Shown one piece after another: positions 18,947 through 34,793 of a DNA stretch of 57,577 nucleotides. Position 1 is the stretch's first letter. Each line of letters starts with the position of its first letter. The DNA is from Clostridia bacterium (GTDB lineage: Bacteria; Bacillota; Sulfobacillia; JAJZYS01; JAJYTV01), in contig DAIBJA010000025.1 in NCBI GenBank assembly GCA_027420455.1, positions 1 to 57,577 of the forward strand, in the 5' to 3' direction. The translations under genes and the position numbers were made by a program. The notes below the pieces were generated by a model. That model did not search any database, was not told where the DNA came from, and saw nothing but the letters and a program-made list of their open reading frames with translations.

Positions 18947-20059
18947 ATGCTCATCTTCGAGACGCCTGCCCAGATCCTGTCCGATGCCCTCGTCCTCGTC
19001 TCCCGTGCCGTGGCGCAGCGCGACCAGGTACCGTCCATGACAGGGGTGCTCCTGCGCGCCGCGGCGGGGGAGGTCGAACTGACCGCCACGGACGGGGAGC
19101 TCGCGATGCGCGTGGCCGTTCCCGCCGAGGTCGAGGCGGAGGGATCGGTTCTGGTGCCCGCCCGCACATTCGCGGATCTGCTCCGCCTCGTGCCGCCCGA
19201 GACCTCGGTCCAGTTCCGCGGTCTCGACGGACAGGTCGGCATCCGCTTCCTGCGGTCGCGCTTTGACCTGCCGACACTGCGCAGCGAGGAGTTCCCGCCT
19301 CTCGACTTCGAGAGCCCAGCCGAGCCTTTCATGGTGCGCGGCGATTCCTTCAAGGAACTCGTGCGCAAGACGAGCTATGCCGTATCCGCAAGAGATGACG
19401 GACGCCTATTTACGATCGGCATGTCCCTCACCTTGCGCGAGGGCTACCTGTCCGCCGCGACGACCGACAACCACCGGCTCGCATGGGCGAGGGTACCCGT
19501 CGCCAGCGAGGGTCCGGACCAGGAGATCCTGCTGCCGGCGCGAGCGCTCGCCGAGATCGTCCGCGCTCTGCCGGACGACGAGGTCGAGGTCCGCTTCGAG
19601 CCGAACCGGATGCTGCTGCGCACCCCGGGCGGCTTGACGACGTTCCTGACGGCGATCAGGGCCCAGTTCCCGGACACCCGGCGAGTGGTGTTCGACAGTT
19701 ACGCCACCACGGTCCGGTTCGATCTGGCGCCGGTGCTGGCCGCCGTCGAACGCACGCAGCTGGTCGCGGACCAGAAGAACGCGCGCCTGCGCCTCAAGGT
19801 CGAGGAGAACCTTGTGCGCATCAGCGCGAGCTCGAGCGAGGGCGGTCAGGGCGCGGAGGAGGTACCCGTCGAGACGAGCGGCGATCCTGTTGAACTCGTC
19901 TTCGGACCCAAGTACCTCGTCGACGGCCTGCGCTCGCTGCCGGACGGCCCTGCGGTGCTCGAGGTGATGCACGCGGAGAGCCCGGCGCGTTTCAGGCCGG
20001 ACATCGAGCGCCGCGACCAGTTCGCCATCGTCATGCCGCTCAGGCAGACCGAATCCTGA
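18947..20059 (+). CDS. dnaN: DNA polymerase III beta subunit
   Basis: Sliding-clamp ORF between dnaA and recF; VVMPLR-type C-terminus (FAIVMPLRQTES). Confidence 0.95.
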   Translation: MLIFETPAQILSDALVLVSRAVAQRDQVPSMTGVLLRAAAGEVELTATDGELAMRVAVPAEVEAEGSVLVPARTFADLLRLVPPETSVQFRGLDGQVGIRFLRSRFDLPTLRSEEFPPLDFESPAEPFMVRGDSFKELVRKTSYAVSARDDGRLFTIGMSLTLREGYLSAATTDNHRLAWARVPVASEGPDQEILLPARALAEIVRALPDDEVEVRFEPNRMLLRTPGGLTTFLTAIRAQFPDTRRVVFDSYATTVRFDLAPVLAAVERTQLVADQKNARLRLKVEENLVRISASSSEGGQGAEEVPVETSGDPVELVFGPKYLVDGLRSLPDGPAVLEVMHAESPARFRPDIERRDQFAIVMPLRQTES

Positions 20060-20283
20060 TGCGGTCTCTGCCGATCCGTGATGCCGCGCAGGGACTGCCT
20101 CTGCAGGCGGCCGTGCAGATTGCCGGATGGGCGGAGACCGGCGGACAGGCTAAGATCCTCGTGCAGCAGGGTCAGGTGACGGTGAACGGGCAGGTGGAGA
20201 CGCGCCGCAGCCACTTCGTGCGCCTAGGCGACGTGCTCTCCTGTTCCGGCGAGGAAGTGGAGATCACGAGCGATGATCGTTGA
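20059..20283 (+). CDS. S4-domain RNA-binding protein YaaA/RlbA-like
   Basis: LQAAVQIAGWAETGGQAKILVQQGQVTVNGQVETRRSHFVRLGDVL. Confidence 0.88.
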   Translation: MRSLPIRDAAQGLPLQAAVQIAGWAETGGQAKILVQQGQVTVNGQVETRRSHFVRLGDVLSCSGEEVEITSDDR

Positions 20284-21346
20284 GACGCTCTCGCTCGAGA
20301 ACTGGCGCAATGTCCGTACGGCCCAGGTGGAGTTCGACCCGGGGCTGACGCTGTTCACGGGTCCGAACGCGCAGGGCAAGACCAACCTGCTGGAAGCCGT
20401 CTTCCTCTTGGCCACCGGCCGCTCCCACCGGACGTCTCGCCCGGAGGAAATGGTCTCATTCGAAGGGGATCAAGCCTACCTGCGCGCGCGGATCCGGCGC
20501 CCGAGCGGCGAGTACCAGCTCTCGGCGCGCATCGACGGAAGCCGCGTCACGCGCCAGCGCGAAGGCAAGCTCTTCCGGCGCGGGCAGGACCCTCTCGGCG
20601 ACTTCGCCGCGGTGCTGTTCGCGCCGGAGGACCTTTTGGCCCTAAAAGGCGCTCCCGCCGATCGCCGGCGTCTTCTCGACCTCGACGTAGGACAGGCGTC
20701 CCTTTCCTACCGCCAGGCGCACGTGCGCTACGGGCAGGTTCTGCGCCAGCGCAACGCCCTCTTGCGGACCTATGAGCGACCCCCCAGGGAGTTGATCGCC
20801 ACCTGGGATTCCGCCTGGGCCCAGGCGGCGGTAGCCCTCACGCATGAGCGCCAGAAGCTGGTTGAGCGACTCGATCCGCACTTTTCGGCGCGCTATGGAG
20901 AGATCTCCGGCGGCGAACCGGCAAGCCTCGAATACGAACCGTCCCTCAAGGCGTCCGATGCCGCGCACGCCCTCGAGCTGCTCGCGGAGCGCCGGGAGGA
21001 TGAGCTTCGTCGCCGGACCAGCCTTCTCGGTCCGCACCGCGACGATCTCAAGGCCGCGATCGACGGACGCGACCTGAGACTCTACGGATCGCAGGGCGAG
21101 CAGCGTACCGTTCTTGTGGCATTCAAGCTTGCGGTCGTGTCGCTGCTGGGGGAGGGGCCCGGCGGGCCGCCGGTTCTTCTGCTCGATGACGTGCTGTCGG
21201 AACTGGACCAGGACCGCAGGAGAAATCTCCTACTGGCCGCCACCGGCACACAGACCATCGTCACGACCACGGAATCCGCCCTTGCCGGCATGCAGCCCGG
21301 CATGACCTACGCGGTGCGTGACGGAGAGTACGTAAGGACATGGTAG
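20273..21346 (+). CDS. recF: DNA replication/repair protein RecF
   Basis: LENWRNVRTAQVEFDPGLTLFTGPNAQGKTNLLEAVFLLATGRSHRT; LLLDDVLSELDQDRR. Confidence 0.96.
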   Translation: MIVETLSLENWRNVRTAQVEFDPGLTLFTGPNAQGKTNLLEAVFLLATGRSHRTSRPEEMVSFEGDQAYLRARIRRPSGEYQLSARIDGSRVTRQREGKLFRRGQDPLGDFAAVLFAPEDLLALKGAPADRRRLLDLDVGQASLSYRQAHVRYGQVLRQRNALLRTYERPPRELIATWDSAWAQAAVALTHERQKLVERLDPHFSARYGEISGGEPASLEYEPSLKASDAAHALELLAERREDELRRRTSLLGPHRDDLKAAIDGRDLRLYGSQGEQRTVLVAFKLAVVSLLGEGPGGPPVLLLDDVLSELDQDRRRNLLLAATGTQTIVTTTESALAGMQPGMTYAVRDGEYVRTW

Positions 21347-21739
21347 AATCGAGACTGGGGGAGATCATCAAGGGATTTGTCGCGAGCAGCGGCTTCGTCC
21401 GGCAGATGCGCCTCTATAGTGCCTATGGCCACTGGGAGACGATTGTCGGAGCCGAGGTCGCGCGGCATGTGCGCCCGCTGCGCATCGAGCGCGGCATCCT
21501 ATGGCTTGTCGCCGATTCCGGCGTCTGGGCCGAGGAAACGTCGTTCGCCAGGCCCGTCATTCTCGAGGCCTTGAAGCGACATGGCGTCGACGTGCGCGAC
21601 ATCCGCCTGCGCCAGGGCACCCTGCCGCGGCCGGAGTCTCTTGCGGATCTGCCGCGCAGGCAAATCGCGCCACCACCGCCACCTTTGCCGGCGGCGGAGC
21701 TGATCCGGGATCCGGACCTGCGCCAGGCATTCACGGCTC

Positions 21740-25590
<3,851 letters not shown>

Positions 25591-25602
25591 GCTAAGAACG
25601 CG

Positions 25603-25639
25603 CGCAGGGGACCACATCGTCCGGATGTGGTCCCCTGCG
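25603..25639. terminator. Hairpin between convergent gyrB and the downstream gene
   Basis: Perfect stem GCAGGGGACCACATC / GATGTGGTCCCCTGC; no U-tract. Confidence 0.6.
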
Positions 25640-25642
25640 GCG

Positions 25643-26692
25643 CTATCCCTCCGGGCTGTACCGGTCGGAGATGTCGGCCACGAGATCTCGCTTCAAGCCG
25701 TCGAGCAGGTCGAGTTGCTCGACCGCACCCAGCTTGGCTCCTGCCAGTTCAGCCACCGGTGCGAGCGTTGCCAGGACGTCGAGGCGCTGGACCAGGATCT
25801 TTCTTGGTACGCCACGACGCAGCATGGCCTCGAGCACGCGCACGGGCGCCTCGCGGTAGAAACCGTCCCCGATGGCGGCGTGGGTATCGAGCACCCGTCC
25901 CGTCGCCTTGTCCACGCACATCACGACGCGTGGAAATGCTGGGCGCCCGGATTCTTCCCGCACCAGCATTCGCGGCAGGTAGAAATAGTCCACCTCCCAC
26001 GTAGCCGTCGTGTGCCTTGGCTTTTGAAAGCGAATACGGTTTTTCAGTGCCGCAAGGTCCGGCAGCGGGTATCGCCTCGTCTCCTCGAACGGTTCTTCGG
26101 TCCACGCATCCACCATTTCGCCGTCCACCTGGCGCCGCGTGAAGATTGGCCGCGACGCGTCGTTCGGCTCTAGCAGATTCGGGTTTTCTCGGATGCGGCT
26201 TGCCAGAGATCGCGCCTCCCGCAGCACGAAGGCGAGGAATGGGACGTCCTCAGGATCGACGTACCAGGGCGCATAGCCGGGTTCGTGCAGACGGAACAGA
26301 GGCCACGCCTTCGTGCCATGGTAGTCGAGGCCGAGCCGTGTGATCTGCTCCTTGTCCCGAGGCTCAAGGTCAGACTCGTCTTCGAAGGTCGCCATCAGCG
26401 CATACGGAAGGCGTTCCATCAAATCGGTGTCGTCGACCTGCGAAAAGTCCAGCTCCTGGCTCGACGCCTGCAGCTGGAAGCTGCGAAAACCCCGCGTTCC
26501 CAAGAACACCGCAAGTCCAAAAATTTCGCCGCCGGCGCCGAAAACGGAGCAGTAACCAGTCCGGCCGTTTTCGGGCCAGACGACGGCAAATAGATCGGTG
26601 TCGGCCATATAACTCCACGGCGACAGGTCTCGGAACTCCTCGGCGGCTTTGTATAGTTCACGCCACCCAGCCAACGGCGCCTCTGTGTGCTG
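25643..26692 (-). CDS. Protein of unknown function (DUF7309/DUF6930-like)
   Basis: WRELYKAAEEFRDLSPWSYMADTDLFAVVWPENGRTGYCSVFGAGGEIFGLAVFLGTRGF. Family name recalled, not searched. Confidence 0.55.
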   Translation of the reverse strand, partial: QHTEAPLAGWRELYKAAEEFRDLSPWSYMADTDLFAVVWPENGRTGYCSVFGAGGEIFGLAVFLGTRGFRSFQLQASSQELDFSQVDDTDLMERLPYALMATFEDESDLEPRDKEQITRLGLDYHGTKAWPLFRLHEPGYAPWYVDPEDVPFLAFVLREARSLASRIRENPNLLEPNDASRPIFTRRQVDGEMVDAWTEEPFEETRRYPLPDLAALKNRIRFQKPRHTTATWEVDYFYLPRMLVREESGRPAFPRVVMCVDKATGRVLDTHAAIGDGFYREAPVRVLEAMLRRGVPRKILVQRLDVLATLAPVAELAGAKLGAVEQLDLLDGLKRDLVADISDRYSPEG

Positions 26693-26829
26693 CATGGGCC
26701 CCCCTGTACACGTGGTGGACTTGCCGTCGACCGAGTTCGCGACGGCGGCTTGCGATGCCTTCACTTCTTGCGGATGCTGAGCCAGGCACTCGGCACATCG
26801 GATCTCCGTCTTCCGGTACGGTTACCGTC

Positions 26830-27750
26830 TTAGGAGGTGCAGAGGCCATCGCCGCAGGGGCGGCCCTGGCTCTCCACCTGGAGGGTGCAGTGGGCGATAC
26901 CGAAACGCTCCTGGAGCAGTTGCGAGGCGCGGGAGATGACGGTACCCGTCTCCGCCAGAGGCATGTCGACCAGCACCAGGTGCGCCGACAGGGCACGCTC
27001 GCCGCTGCCAATGCTCCAGACGTGCATGTGATGGCAGGAGCGCACCGCCGTGTCCGCTTCGATCGCCTTGCACAGGGCATCGAGGTCGACATCGCCTGGC
27101 GTCGCCTCCATCAGGATCGCGACGGTCTCGCGGAGGATGCCCCAGGCGAAGCGCACGATCAGGAGCGACACGATGATCGAGGCGATCGGGTCGGCCACGC
27201 GCCAGCCTGTGAGGGCGATGACCAAGCCGGACAGGAGCACTGTGGCGGATGCCGCGGCGTCCGTCATGACGTGCAGCCAGGCGCTGCGCACGTTGAGGCT
27301 CTCGTGGTGGTGCCCGCCCTGCAGCCTGAGGCCGATGTAGAGGTTGCCGAGCATGCCCAGGAGGGCCACCACCCACACGATGGTCCCCTGCACGGCGACG
27401 GGATGCATGAGGCGCCCGATCGCCTCGACGACGATGGCGCCCGAGACGAGCAGCAGGGTCGAGGCGTTGAAGAGAGCCGCGAGGATGCCGGCGCGCGAGA
27501 AGCCGTAGCTCCATCGCCCTGTGGCGGGGCGTCTCTCAAGACGTGCCGAGAACAGCGAAGCGCCGAGCGCCAAGACGTCGGTGAGGACATGGCCCGCGTC
27601 GCCCAGGAGACCGAGACTGTGCGCGATGAAGCCGCCGACCGCCTCGATCAGCAGGATCAGGACGGCGAGCGTGAACGCTGCGCGCAGGAAGCGCTCCCCG
27701 GAAGCATGCTCATGGGACGTTCCCTGCGGATGCTCGTGCTGCATGCCCAT
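26830..27750 (-). CDS. Cation diffusion facilitator (CzcD/ZitB-type)
   Basis: HSLGLLGDAGHVLTDVLALGASLFSARLERRPATGRWSYGFSRAGILAALFN; HVMTDAAASATVLLSG; His-rich N-terminus. Confidence 0.93.
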   Translation of the reverse strand: MGMQHEHPQGTSHEHASGERFLRAAFTLAVLILLIEAVGGFIAHSLGLLGDAGHVLTDVLALGASLFSARLERRPATGRWSYGFSRAGILAALFNASTLLLVSGAIVVEAIGRLMHPVAVQGTIVWVVALLGMLGNLYIGLRLQGGHHHESLNVRSAWLHVMTDAAASATVLLSGLVIALTGWRVADPIASIIVSLLIVRFAWGILRETVAILMEATPGDVDLDALCKAIEADTAVRSCHHMHVWSIGSGERALSAHLVLVDMPLAETGTVISRASQLLQERFGIAHCTLQVESQGRPCGDGLCTS

Positions 27751-27916
27751 GAACCTCTCCTTTCCGGGGCCTCCCCCCGCGCCGACTGCCCTACATTCTA
27801 GTCCCGGGGCTCGCGGCGGTCCAACCGCCTGGACACTGCGTGGACGCACAGGATATGCTAAGATCGGTCTGGGGCGTGTCCCCATTTTTTTGCGTATGCA
27901 CGGTGGAGGGACCTGA

Positions 27917-30373
<2,457 letters not shown>

Positions 30374-30387
30374 CGCGATCTGAGCCT

Positions 30388-30410
30388 GGGGCTCCCCGCG
30401 AGGGGAGCCC
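30388..30410. terminator. gyrA downstream hairpin GGGCTCCCC-GCGA-GGGGAGCCC
   Basis: Perfect 9-bp stem shortly after the gyrA stop; weak U-tract. Confidence 0.6.
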
Positions 30411-30532
30411 TGAATCTTGTCCGTGCTCCGCAGCCGGGTGCGTTCCGTCCCCACGCCGGTCGGCAAAGGCGGAGGCCGCCCCCGGCAGCCTTGACTGCCT
30501 CGGGACGGCCTCGCCCGCTACCGGTCCTCGGT

Positions 30533-31339
30533 TCAGTGGCGACGGGTGTGCGCCGGTTCTAGGTCTGGCGCGGCGTATTGCACGCCGGTGCGCTCTCCCG
30601 GGTAGCTGTACTCGTTGCGGCCCGCGGCCTGGTACCCGTAGCCCGCGCCGGCGGCCGTCCGGCCGAAGCCGGACTGCGTCTGCGCATATCCACGGTTAGC
30701 GTAGGTCTCGGGGTTCCTGCCCGTGGCACCGGTATAGGTCGTGCCGCGGTTGGCGGACGCGTACGTCGCGCCGTACTGCGAGACCCCCTGATGCGTGGGC
30801 GGCAGGTGCGTCGAGCGCAGCCATTCCTCCGGGGATTCGTGGGGTTTGAGGCTGGGGTACCAGCCGTGCTGCTCCGCGATCTTGTAGAGCTCGAAGGCCT
30901 GCTCGAGGTGCTGGCGCGAGATGTCTGCCAGGGTCCGGCGCAGTTGGGGCTGCGAAGCCTCCGTGGCCACTTCCATGAACTTCGTCGCCGCAGTCTTGCA
31001 GTCGACGAGGCAGTCCAGGACCATGGTGCGGTCTTCGATGCGGCCGGTCGGTTCCGGGCGAACCGTCTGCCGGCTCGGCTTGTGGCCGCTTTCCCCACGG
31101 AAGTGCGAACCGTACTGCGTCATACCTGTCTCATGCGTGCCAGTCTCGTGGGCGTAGCCGATGAGCTCCTGGTAGGTCCTTTCCGCATTGCGCTGATGCG
31201 CGTGGAACACGGTCTCAAGCTCGTGATCCCTCGTCTCCTCGGCGTAGAACGCGAGCTTGTCGACGGCGTTCGACGTTGTGAGCAGGACCTCGTGCAGACC
31301 CATCGCCTCGGACACGGTCAGCTGGTGCGAACCGACCAA
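30533..31339 (-). CDS. Coat_F-like spore coat protein with Tyr/Gly/Thr-rich tail
   Basis: DRTMVLDCLVDCKTAATKFMEVATEASQPQLRRTLADISRQHLEQAFELYKIAEQHGWYPSLKP, preceded by a second helical block and followed by low-complexity tail. Confidence 0.75.
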   Translation of the reverse strand: MVGSHQLTVSEAMGLHEVLLTTSNAVDKLAFYAEETRDHELETVFHAHQRNAERTYQELIGYAHETGTHETGMTQYGSHFRGESGHKPSRQTVRPEPTGRIEDRTMVLDCLVDCKTAATKFMEVATEASQPQLRRTLADISRQHLEQAFELYKIAEQHGWYPSLKPHESPEEWLRSTHLPPTHQGVSQYGATYASANRGTTYTGATGRNPETYANRGYAQTQSGFGRTAAGAGYGYQAAGRNEYSYPGERTGVQYAAPDLEPAHTRRH

Positions 31340-31504
31340 CGGGCAGCCCCCTCCCTCGGATCACCCGCCGTCTCCGACGGGCAAGCCTAGGTTCTGCCGC
31401 CCTTCGCCCGTTATGTTGGTACATGCTGCGCCGAGTTCGAAGCGTCTGCCAACGCCGCCTCGGGCGCGCGTTGCGCCTGGCGGCCGGGGCCGCGGCGCCT
31501 GGAG

Positions 31505-33349
31505 CTAATAGAGGGCGCGCAGCGCCGATATGAGGTTCGCGACGTCTGGCCAGCCGATGCCGGTGCGCGAGTCGTAGGTCGTGTTGTTCGGATTGTGCAG
31601 GGCGCCTGGCCCATAGCGCGATCCGGCGACGTTGTAGAGGGCTTGCGACGCCGAAGGCACATAGGGCACGGCGGCGCGGCAGAGTGCCCAGATCGCCGCC
31701 CAGGCCGGCGCGCCCAGACTCGTGCCGCCCTGCTGCCACCAACCGCCCATGTAGACGGCGACGCCCGTGGCGGGATTGCCCACGAACGCGACATCGGGCA
31801 CCTGACGCTGCGCTTTGCCGGTCACGCGCTGCTGCCAGTAGGGAGCGGGGAACGACGTCGGTCCGAAGGTGGAGGTCTCGGGCGGCTGGTTCCAGTAGGT
31901 CTGGAAGAACGAGGCCTGGTTGCGCTCGATCAGGGTCGTGCCGCCGACCGCCACGGCGCTCGGGTCTTCGCTCGGCCAGATGAGCGGCGGCGGTCCGGAC
32001 TGCCCGAGGTTGTCCCCACCCGCGGCGAAGAGCGAGAAGCCCTCCGCCTGGAGCGCGGCCAGTTCCTGGCTTGCGCCCTGGAACGAACCCTGATTCGCGA
32101 AGACTCCCCAGGAGACCGATGCGATGTCCGCGCCGTTGCGCGCCTGACCCGAAAGAGCCGCGACAAGATCCGCGGGGAAGTCCTGGGCGGAACCGCTGGC
32201 GCTGTCCTCGACGACGATCAGCTGGCTGAGGGGGGCCAAGGCGTGCGCCCACTCGATGTCCATCGTCGCCTCGAGGCCGGGCGCCAGGTTCTGGCCCGAA
32301 AGGCTCTCCACGCGGATGCTTGGCGCCGGCAGGCCGAAGGCGTTGTCGAAGGTGGCGATGTCCTGGTAGGAGAAGCCCTGGCGCACATAAAGCACGATGG
32401 CCTGGCCCTGGCCGAAGTCCCCGCCGACCCAGGTGTTGTAGATGTCGTAGGCGCGCGCGATCTTCTGCGGTGTGAAGACGAAGGACGGGACGGTGAGCCC
32501 CGCCGGCGGCAGGCCACGCACGTGCACGTCGGCGAACGCGGTGGTGCGCTGCCCGGTGCGGCCGTCCGTGACCGTCACGCCGAGACGGTACGTGCCGCGC
32601 GCCGCGTTGGCGCCGAACGGGATCTGCTCCTGCCTCGCGCTGTTTCCGCCCATCAGCGGCACGAGGTTCCCTTCCGGGTTGTGCATCGTCCAGGTGAAGC
32701 CGAGCGGATCGCTGGCGGGCACGCCGCCGACGATCGCCGCGACGCTGAGAACGCTGCCCGGCTGCAGCGTCGAGACCGCAAGGGAGATGCGCGCGTAAAG
32801 CCCTGCGGGTGTCGGCGCCTTGTGGGGCGGCCAGGTCTCCTTGAGTCCGAGCGCGGTCGCAAGCAGCGACGTAGGCATGTACATCGTGCGATCGGCATAG
32901 AGTGCATCAGGCAACCGCTCGCTGCCGATCTGCAGCGAGCGGCCGGCCGGCGTCCACTCCTTGCGGCGCGCGACGAGCCGCACGTGACGGATTTGCACCC
33001 GGAAGGCCCCGTGGAACGAGCCGGTCCGGGCCATGGCCGCCATCAGGGCGCGTGGCGGCGTGCCGCCTAGGACGACCATCTGGCTCTTCCGCACCCAGCG
33101 GATCGAGAGGTGCGCGAGCGAGGCGGCGTAGCGCGCGGCGGTATAAAGCCTTCCCCGGTAGACGATGGAGACCGGGGCAAGGTTCGTGCCGTTCCAGAAG
33201 GAGTCGTTGTCCGGCGTCACGCTGTGCCCCGCGAGCAGCAGCGTCTGTGCGCTCGCGTACGCGGTGACGTAACTCGCCGCCACGGCGGGGGCCGCGGCCG
33301 CAAGGCAGATCGCGCCGCCGAGGGTAACGCCAAGGAGCTTACGCTTCAT
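31505..33349 (-). CDS. Secreted sedolisin (S53)-like serine protease
   Basis: Signal peptide MKRKLLGVTLGGAICLAAAAPAVAA; LEATMDIEWAHALAPLSQLIVVED; AVAVGGTTL; QQGGTSLGAPAWAAIWAL; C-terminal TTYDSRTGIGWPDV. Confidence 0.8.
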   Translation of the reverse strand: MKRKLLGVTLGGAICLAAAAPAVAASYVTAYASAQTLLLAGHSVTPDNDSFWNGTNLAPVSIVYRGRLYTAARYAASLAHLSIRWVRKSQMVVLGGTPPRALMAAMARTGSFHGAFRVQIRHVRLVARRKEWTPAGRSLQIGSERLPDALYADRTMYMPTSLLATALGLKETWPPHKAPTPAGLYARISLAVSTLQPGSVLSVAAIVGGVPASDPLGFTWTMHNPEGNLVPLMGGNSARQEQIPFGANAARGTYRLGVTVTDGRTGQRTTAFADVHVRGLPPAGLTVPSFVFTPQKIARAYDIYNTWVGGDFGQGQAIVLYVRQGFSYQDIATFDNAFGLPAPSIRVESLSGQNLAPGLEATMDIEWAHALAPLSQLIVVEDSASGSAQDFPADLVAALSGQARNGADIASVSWGVFANQGSFQGASQELAALQAEGFSLFAAGGDNLGQSGPPPLIWPSEDPSAVAVGGTTLIERNQASFFQTYWNQPPETSTFGPTSFPAPYWQQRVTGKAQRQVPDVAFVGNPATGVAVYMGGWWQQGGTSLGAPAWAAIWALCRAAVPYVPSASQALYNVAGSRYGPGALHNPNNTTYDSRTGIGWPDVANLISALRALY

Positions 33350-33795
33350 CGAGATGCCTCCGGCACAATGCGGATGACGTCCCCTGGTGCCGTCGCCGCA
33401 GCCGCGATGGTGCCGTAGGGAAGCTCGAGGACGAGATGGGCGGCGCGCACGACGGGCGAAAAACGCCATGGCATGAGCTGCATCGCATGCTGTACGACGC
33501 CGGACCGGTCAAGAAAAAGCACGTCGATGGGGAAGCGCATGAAGGCCGCGTGCACGCTCTTGCAGGGCACGATCACGAGCCCTTCCCCTTGAGGCAGATC
33601 GCGCCGACCAAGGAGTCCGCGCATGCGCGAGAAGAAGCCGTCCGCCACGGTGGCGCGGGTGGCCAGATCCGTCGACTTGGTCTCGTTGACGATCCGGACG
33701 ATGGCCAATCGTGGACGCCTCCCCGGAAGTGAGTACGCCACCCAGAGGACAATGCCTTCTGGTAGTGTTCGGCAACGCGCCATGGTCGCCCGCAC
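33346..33795 (-). CDS. DUF192 family protein (true start probably downstream of 33795)
   Basis: FFSRMRGLLGRRDLPQGEGLVIVPCKSVHAAFMRFPIDVLFLDRSGVV; stop overlaps the protease start. Confidence 0.88.
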   Translation of the reverse strand: MRATMARCRTLPEGIVLWVAYSLPGRRPRLAIVRIVNETKSTDLATRATVADGFFSRMRGLLGRRDLPQGEGLVIVPCKSVHAAFMRFPIDVLFLDRSGVVQHAMQLMPWRFSPVVRAAHLVLELPYGTIAAAATAPGDVIRIVPEASR

Positions 33796-33857
33796 ATGCT
33801 AGAATGATGTCGACCACAAGAGCGCGTCCCAAGGTCGCGCACGAGTTTCGGAGGCAT

Positions 33858-33877
33858 GGCCTGCCCCGTGGCAGGCC
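33858..33877 (+). promoter_or_regulatory. Hairpin GGCCTGCC-CCGT-GGCAGGCC plus TATTTT in the pdxS leader
   Basis: Perfect 8-bp stem then GTCTATTTTC, about 28 nt before the pdxS start. Confidence 0.4.
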
Positions 33878-33904
33878 GTCTATTTTCGAGGGGGTCAAAG
33901 GGGA

Positions 33905-34792
33905 ATGGAGCGAGAGGTAGGCACCTTCAGGGTGAAGGCGGGCCTGGCGGAGATGCTCAAGGGCGGCGTCATCATGGACGTGACGACGCCGGAGCAGGCG
34001 GTGATCGCCGAGCGCGCGGGCGCCGTGGCCGTCATGGCGCTGGAGCGGGTGCCGGCGGACATCCGCGCGGCGGGCGGCGTCGCCCGCATGGCGGACCCGC
34101 GCATCGTCCGCGAGATCATGGACGCCGTGACGATTCCGGTGATGGCGAAGGCCCGCATCGGCCACTTCGTCGAGGCGCAGATCCTCGAGGCTCTGGGCGT
34201 CGACTACATCGACGAGTCCGAGGTTCTGACGCCGGCGGACGAGCAGTACCACATCGACAAGGCGAAGTTCAAGGTTCCGTTCGTCTGCGGCGCGCGCAAC
34301 CTCGGGGAGGCTCTGAGGCGTATCGCCGAGGGTGCCGCGATGATCCGCACCAAGGGCGAGCCTGGCACCGGCAACGTCGTAGAGGCGGTCCGCCACGCGC
34401 GCACCGTCAACGCCGACATCCGGCGTGTCGTCGCGGCGCCCGAGGACGAGCTCGGCACGATCGCCAAGGAACTCGGCGCGCCGATCGAGCTGGTGCGCGA
34501 GGTGCATGAGCTGGGCCGGCTGCCGGTGGTGAACTTCTCCGCAGGCGGCATCGCGACGCCGGCGGACGCCGCCCTGATGATGCAGCTCGGCGTCGACGGC
34601 ATCTTCGTCGGCTCGGGCATCTTCAAGTCCCAGGACCCCGAGGCGCGTGCCCGCGCGGTCGTGCGCGCGACGACGCACTTCCAGGACCCCGCGGTGCTCG
34701 CGGAGGTCTCGGTGGGACTTGGCGAGGCGATGCCCGGCATCGAGATCTCGAAGATCGCGCCGGCGGAGCGCATGCAGGAGCGTGGCTGGTAG
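33905..34792 (+). CDS. pdxS: Pyridoxal 5'-phosphate synthase subunit PdxS
   Basis: [53 protein letters not shown]. Confidence 0.98.
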   Translation: MEREVGTFRVKAGLAEMLKGGVIMDVTTPEQAVIAERAGAVAVMALERVPADIRAAGGVARMADPRIVREIMDAVTIPVMAKARIGHFVEAQILEALGVDYIDESEVLTPADEQYHIDKAKFKVPFVCGARNLGEALRRIAEGAAMIRTKGEPGTGNVVEAVRHARTVNADIRRVVAAPEDELGTIAKELGAPIELVREVHELGRLPVVNFSAGGIATPADAALMMQLGVDGIFVGSGIFKSQDPEARARAVVRATTHFQDPAVLAEVSVGLGEAMPGIEISKIAPAERMQERGW

Positions 34793-34793
34793 A

